From positions 1-8,862 of the forward strand of contig JAQVKV010000053.1 of the NCBI GenBank assembly GCA_028694545.1: 8,862 nucleotides of DNA, given 5' to 3'. Positions 7,255 to 8,862 of this stretch are shown one piece after another. How positions within the stretch are numbered: position 1 is the first letter of the stretch; every line of letters begins with the position of its first letter. Below the pieces are notes generated by a model. The model was not told where the DNA came from, ran no database searches, and was given only the letters and a program-made list of their open reading frames with translations. Source of the stretch: Zavarzinia sp. (lineage in GTDB: Bacteria > Pseudomonadota > Alphaproteobacteria > Zavarziniales > Zavarziniaceae). Both the position numbers and the translations under genes were made by a program.

Positions 7255-7506
7255 TCAGAGGCAGGCTTTCGCCTGATCCCGCATGACGCTGTAGTCGGCG
7301 AGCATCTCGGCGATGGCGGACCCGCCCGGTAGCAAATCGAGTTCCTCGGCCGCGCGCGCCTGGAACTCGCGGCTGTATTCGACCACCGGCGGGCAGACGG
7401 TGGCGATGCGGCGTTCAGAAACGCCCGTCGCGCAGGCGGTCAGCAAGCTCGTCGCGATCGCGAGGGCGGCGAGCCGCGGCTTCCAGCATCTGGCGTTGGA
7501 CGCCAT
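7255..7506 (-). CDS. o-spanin (Rz1-like) outer-membrane lipoprotein of phage lysis
   Basis: Starting at ATG 7504-7506 this encodes 83 residues. The N-terminus has a basic start (CWKPR), a hydrophobic stretch (LAALAIATS) and a clear lipobox LLTAC with Cys25 as the lipidated residue. The mature 59-residue part includes CPPVVEYSREFQARAAEEL. This is the layout of o-spanins, small outer-membrane lipoproteins that join an inner-membrane i-spanin and fuse the two membranes in the final step of lysis of Gram-negative hosts. The start is supported by GGAG seven bases upstream (7514-7517), lying within the coding sequence of the i-spanin. The reading frame is open further upstream (to 7626), but the upstream codons give an Arg/Ser/Pro-rich peptide ahead of the signal, so the internal start is preferred. 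It overlaps the i-spanin gene by 92 nt in a different frame and extends past its stop. Confidence 0.8.
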   Translation of the reverse strand: MASNARCWKPRLAALAIATSLLTACATGVSERRIATVCPPVVEYSREFQARAAEELDLLPGGSAIAEMLADYSVMRDQAKACL

Positions 7507-7672
7507 GAGTCTTCTCCATGGTTTCGAGGCGTTCCGCCAAACGCCCGGCGCGCTCGCCGGCGCGGCGGATCGACAGCAGGAACAGGAGGACGGTGAGGGC
7601 GAGCGCGCCGTATCGCAGCGCGACACGGGCCCACGGGGTGGCGGCGATCCCGGTGAGCAGAGCGGCGATCAT
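7415..7672 (-). CDS. i-spanin (Rz-like) inner-membrane phage lysis protein
   Basis: This 85-residue protein has one membrane helix at about 19-35 (LRYGALALTVLLFLLSI), followed by a charged, mostly helical region (about 36-85) with AERLETMEKTHGVQRQMLEA resembling a short coiled coil. This is the N-in/C-out layout of i-spanins. Its stop is followed in another frame by the Rz1-like lipoprotein gene, which begins inside it; that overlapping pair is the best evidence for function, because the protein itself has little sequence signature. The start ATG overlaps the M15 endolysin stop as ATGA, and a G-rich stretch lies just upstream, so it is probably coupled to the endolysin. A small unrelated membrane protein or a holin is the alternative. 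Confidence 0.75.
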   Translation of the reverse strand: MIAALLTGIAATPWARVALRYGALALTVLLFLLSIRRAGERAGRLAERLETMEKTHGVQRQMLEAAARRPRDRDELADRLRDGRF

Positions 7673-8343
7673 CGCTGCCCCCGCTTCCAGTCATCGATGC
7701 GGGCGTAGATCGCGACTGCGATGCCGGCGAGGGCCACGGCGATGAACACCCCGCGCAGCGTGTCGAGATAGGGCACGAGCGGCAGGACAGCGGACTGCGT
7801 CTCGGTCAGAACGTTCTGCGCCACCTCGATTCCGGCCGCGCCCACAGTCGCAACACCGGCCGCACCGCTGCCCTTCAAAGTGCGACTCTCAGCCAGCACC
7901 TCGCGCGCGGGCGGGGTCTCCATGGCGAAGGCCGCCTCGCGGACTGGGAACCGCTCACCCCACTGCCGAGCGGGCCCAAGGTCGATATGCATGAAGCCCG
8001 ATCGCGGATAGCAGCCGAAGCCCTTGAAGCCAACCGCGCGGGCCGCTGCCTCGAAGGCTACGGGATCGTGGTTCGTCATGGCGATGTCGAAGGCCGTGCC
8101 ATCGAGATGCTTCGAGCGCGCCGCTCCGCCGACGGCGCGGTTGTGCGCCGGGCTGCGGTAGGCCGAGCGAACGATCAGCGGCTTGCCAAGCCGGTCGCGG
8201 AGCGCCTGGAGCTTGTCCAGCGCCTCCTCATTGAGGCGCAGCGATCCGCTGCCGCGACAGGCGATCTCGGCGGGCGAGAAATTCTTCCAGCGCCAGGCGC
8301 CCTCGGGCACGTCGCGCCAGTGTTTGAAGGTGGTGGTCGTCAT
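7669..8343 (-). CDS. Phage endolysin, peptidase M15 (D,D-/L,D-type) with C-terminal membrane segment
   Basis: This 224-residue protein has a peptidase M15 domain at about 18-130. Visible motifs are IVRSAYRSPAHN at 57-68, the zinc motif SKHLDGTAFD at 77-86 (His79, Asp86) and FMHIDLG at 117-123 (Asp121, His119). All three zinc ligands are present. The family cuts peptidoglycan peptides, here as a phage endolysin. There is no N-terminal signal. After the domain come a linker (about 131-157), a Gly/Ala-rich weakly hydrophobic stretch (158-175) and a clear membrane helix at 197-213 ending in the basic tail DDWKRGQR. The ATG has GGAG nearby upstream (8351-8355 region). An intrinsic terminator ends 17 nt before the start codon. 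The stop overlaps the i-spanin start. The M15 call is firm; the role of the membrane part is unknown. Confidence 0.9.
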   Translation of the reverse strand: MTTTTFKHWRDVPEGAWRWKNFSPAEIACRGSGSLRLNEEALDKLQALRDRLGKPLIVRSAYRSPAHNRAVGGAARSKHLDGTAFDIAMTNHDPVAFEAAARAVGFKGFGCYPRSGFMHIDLGPARQWGERFPVREAAFAMETPPAREVLAESRTLKGSGAAGVATVGAAGIEVAQNVLTETQSAVLPLVPYLDTLRGVFIAVALAGIAVAIYARIDDWKRGQR

Positions 8344-8360
8344 GGGTGGTCTCCGGACAC

Positions 8361-8383
8361 AAAAAAACCCGCCGAACGGCGGG
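8361..8383 (-). terminator. Intrinsic (Rho-independent) terminator in the leader of the lysis genes
   Basis: On the minus strand CCCGCC (8378-8383 complement), loop GTTC (8374-8377) and GGCGGG (8368-8373 complement) form a perfect 6-bp all-GC stem, followed at once by seven T (8361-8367). It follows the DUF6127-like gene, whose stop is 28 nt away. The T tract ends only 17 nt before the endolysin ATG, so it lies in the endolysin leader. The plus strand has no matching T tract, so it acts in one direction only. Confidence 0.9.
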
Positions 8384-8411
8384 CTGGTGGGTTGGGGATC
8401 GGCAGCGCCGG

Positions 8412-8699
8412 TCAGGGGCCGTTACCGAACAGCTTCAGCTTGATGGCGATGCCAGCCATCAGGGCGAGCAGGATGCCGGTGGTGACGATGCGCACGGCGG
8501 TCTGCACTGCTGTCCGCTTTGCCAGCCGAAACCCAGCCAGTAGCGATCGCAGATCGCGGATGTCCTCGGCCGCCTCCGTCCCGTCGAGCCCAACCTCATG
8601 CAGGGCACGGCGGGCGCCGGCTTCGGCGGCGCGTTCGAGCAGCGCCTCGAACTCGGTCTCGGACATGCGGAACTGCTCGTTCGCTTGCGGCGGCGTCAT
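8412..8699 (-). CDS. Small phage-associated membrane protein, DUF6127-like
   Basis: This 95-residue protein has a soluble helical N-terminal part with SETEFEALLERAAEAGARRA at 13-32 and a conserved-looking block VGLDGTEAAEDIRDLRSLL at 36-54. A single membrane helix follows at about 69-88 (VRIVTTGILLALMAGIAIKL), with a short tail KLFGNGP. The pattern resembles the DUF6127 family, small proteins common in alphaproteobacterial prophages; I recognise it by pattern only. Its function is not known to me. Position just before the lysis genes makes a holin or lysis-timing role possible, but one helix and a long cytoplasmic part do not prove it. The start has GGGAGAA about eight bases upstream (8708-8714), a good ribosome site. 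It is followed by a terminator and preceded by the adaptor gene 52 nt upstream. Confidence 0.75.
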   Translation of the reverse strand: MTPPQANEQFRMSETEFEALLERAAEAGARRALHEVGLDGTEAAEDIRDLRSLLAGFRLAKRTAVQTAVRIVTTGILLALMAGIAIKLKLFGNGP

Positions 8700-8751
8700 A
8701 GCGGTTCTCCCGGAGAGTCTGGTTTTGGCTCGCGGCTTTGCCGGTGGCCGC

Positions 8752-8862
8752 TCAGGTCGCCACGCCGGCCTCGCACAGCATGGTGATGAAGCGGCGGCGG
8801 CGCTCCATGTCGGCGGCGGTGCGGATGTTGTAGATCAGGCCGGAACGGGCATCGATCAGGCG
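8752..8862 (-). CDS. Probable phage head-tail adaptor (SPP1 gp16-like head closure) C-terminus, 5' end outside window
   Basis: The last 36 codons of a gene entering from the right edge are visible. The peptide runs RLIDARSGLIYNIRTAADME and ends RRRRFITMLCEAGVAT, then TGA. A short strand-turn-strand (LIDARSGLIYNIR), a basic linker and a final strand ending in a CEAGV-type motif are what I expect at the end of head-tail adaptor / head closure proteins (Phage_H_T_join family), where RxxYdIrsi and rrxlxLxCEEg patterns are common. The fragment is short, so this stays tentative. Its TGA is 52 nt from the DUF6127-like start, in the same direction, consistent with one late phage transcript ending at the terminator. 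Confidence 0.55.
   Translation of the reverse strand, partial: RLIDARSGLIYNIRTAADMERRRRFITMLCEAGVAT

Noticed and set aside
7262..7275. Small hairpin CAGGC-TTTC-GCCTG at the end of the o-spanin gene, considered as a terminator
   Set aside because: The stem is only 5 bp, lies within codons, and no T tract follows on the minus strand.
7053..7286. Small plus-strand open frame, considered as a divergent MerR regulator
   Set aside because: The peptide has no winged-helix or MerR motif and its start lies in the zntA coding extension; it also crosses the promoter.
7094..7290. Minus-strand open frame reading LLGDNVVRRKRSISLGMGRK in the junction, ending at TGA 7094
   Set aside because: It overlaps the zntA promoter and operator, has no recognisable family, and is in frame with zntA probably by chance. 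A decayed gene end cannot be excluded.
1..8862. CRISPR arrays, tRNA or rRNA genes, insertion-sequence ends
   Set aside because: No regularly spaced repeats, cloverleaf-like sequence, rRNA blocks or transposase were seen on either strand.

Overview
The window is high-GC DNA with alphaproteobacterial character, most likely from a Rhodobacteraceae-type organism. This is inferred from codon bias, from the style of the ZntA and PCu(A)C proteins, and from the small phage proteins. It has three blocks. Block 1 (1-4690, + strand) is a tightly packed six-gene run. It holds the C-terminal end of a PCu(A)C copper chaperone, a SCO1/SenC thiol copper-delivery protein, a periplasmic M23 (LytM-like) peptidoglycan peptidase, a DUF411 (CopG-like) copper protein, signal peptidase II (lspA) and apolipoprotein N-acyltransferase (lnt). 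Neighbouring genes overlap by 1-4 nt or are separated by no more than 6 nt, so this looks like one operon. It combines periplasmic copper handling with envelope and lipoprotein maturation.

Block 2 (4709-7137, - strand) is a convergent gene for a ZntA/CadA-type P1B ATPase exporting Zn2+/Cd2+/Pb2+. Upstream of it is a good match to a MerR-family (ZntR/CadR/PbrR-like) promoter with a 19-bp spacer. The conserved N-terminus, a His/Cys-rich segment plus the first half of the HMA domain, is clearly encoded in frame between promoter and ORF. However, no ATG, GTG, TTG or CTG is available there. The first canonical start is a GTG that falls inside the HMA domain. No MerR regulator gene is visible in the window.

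Block 3 (7255-8862, - strand) is the end of a prophage or phage-derived cluster. In transcription order it contains the C-terminus of a probable head-tail adaptor, a small DUF6127-like membrane protein, a strong intrinsic terminator, an M15 peptidase endolysin with a C-terminal membrane segment, and an overlapping i-spanin/o-spanin (Rz/Rz1-like) pair. The terminator ends only 17 nt before the endolysin start codon, which suggests attenuation or antitermination control of lysis. About 120 bp without a recognisable gene separates the phage lysis cassette from the zntA promoter; this may be the host-phage junction.

Most notable points: the missing start codon of the ZntA N-terminus, the terminator in the leader of the lysis genes, the endolysin with a built-in membrane anchor, the spanin overlap, and the accessory lspA-lnt pair inside a copper operon.
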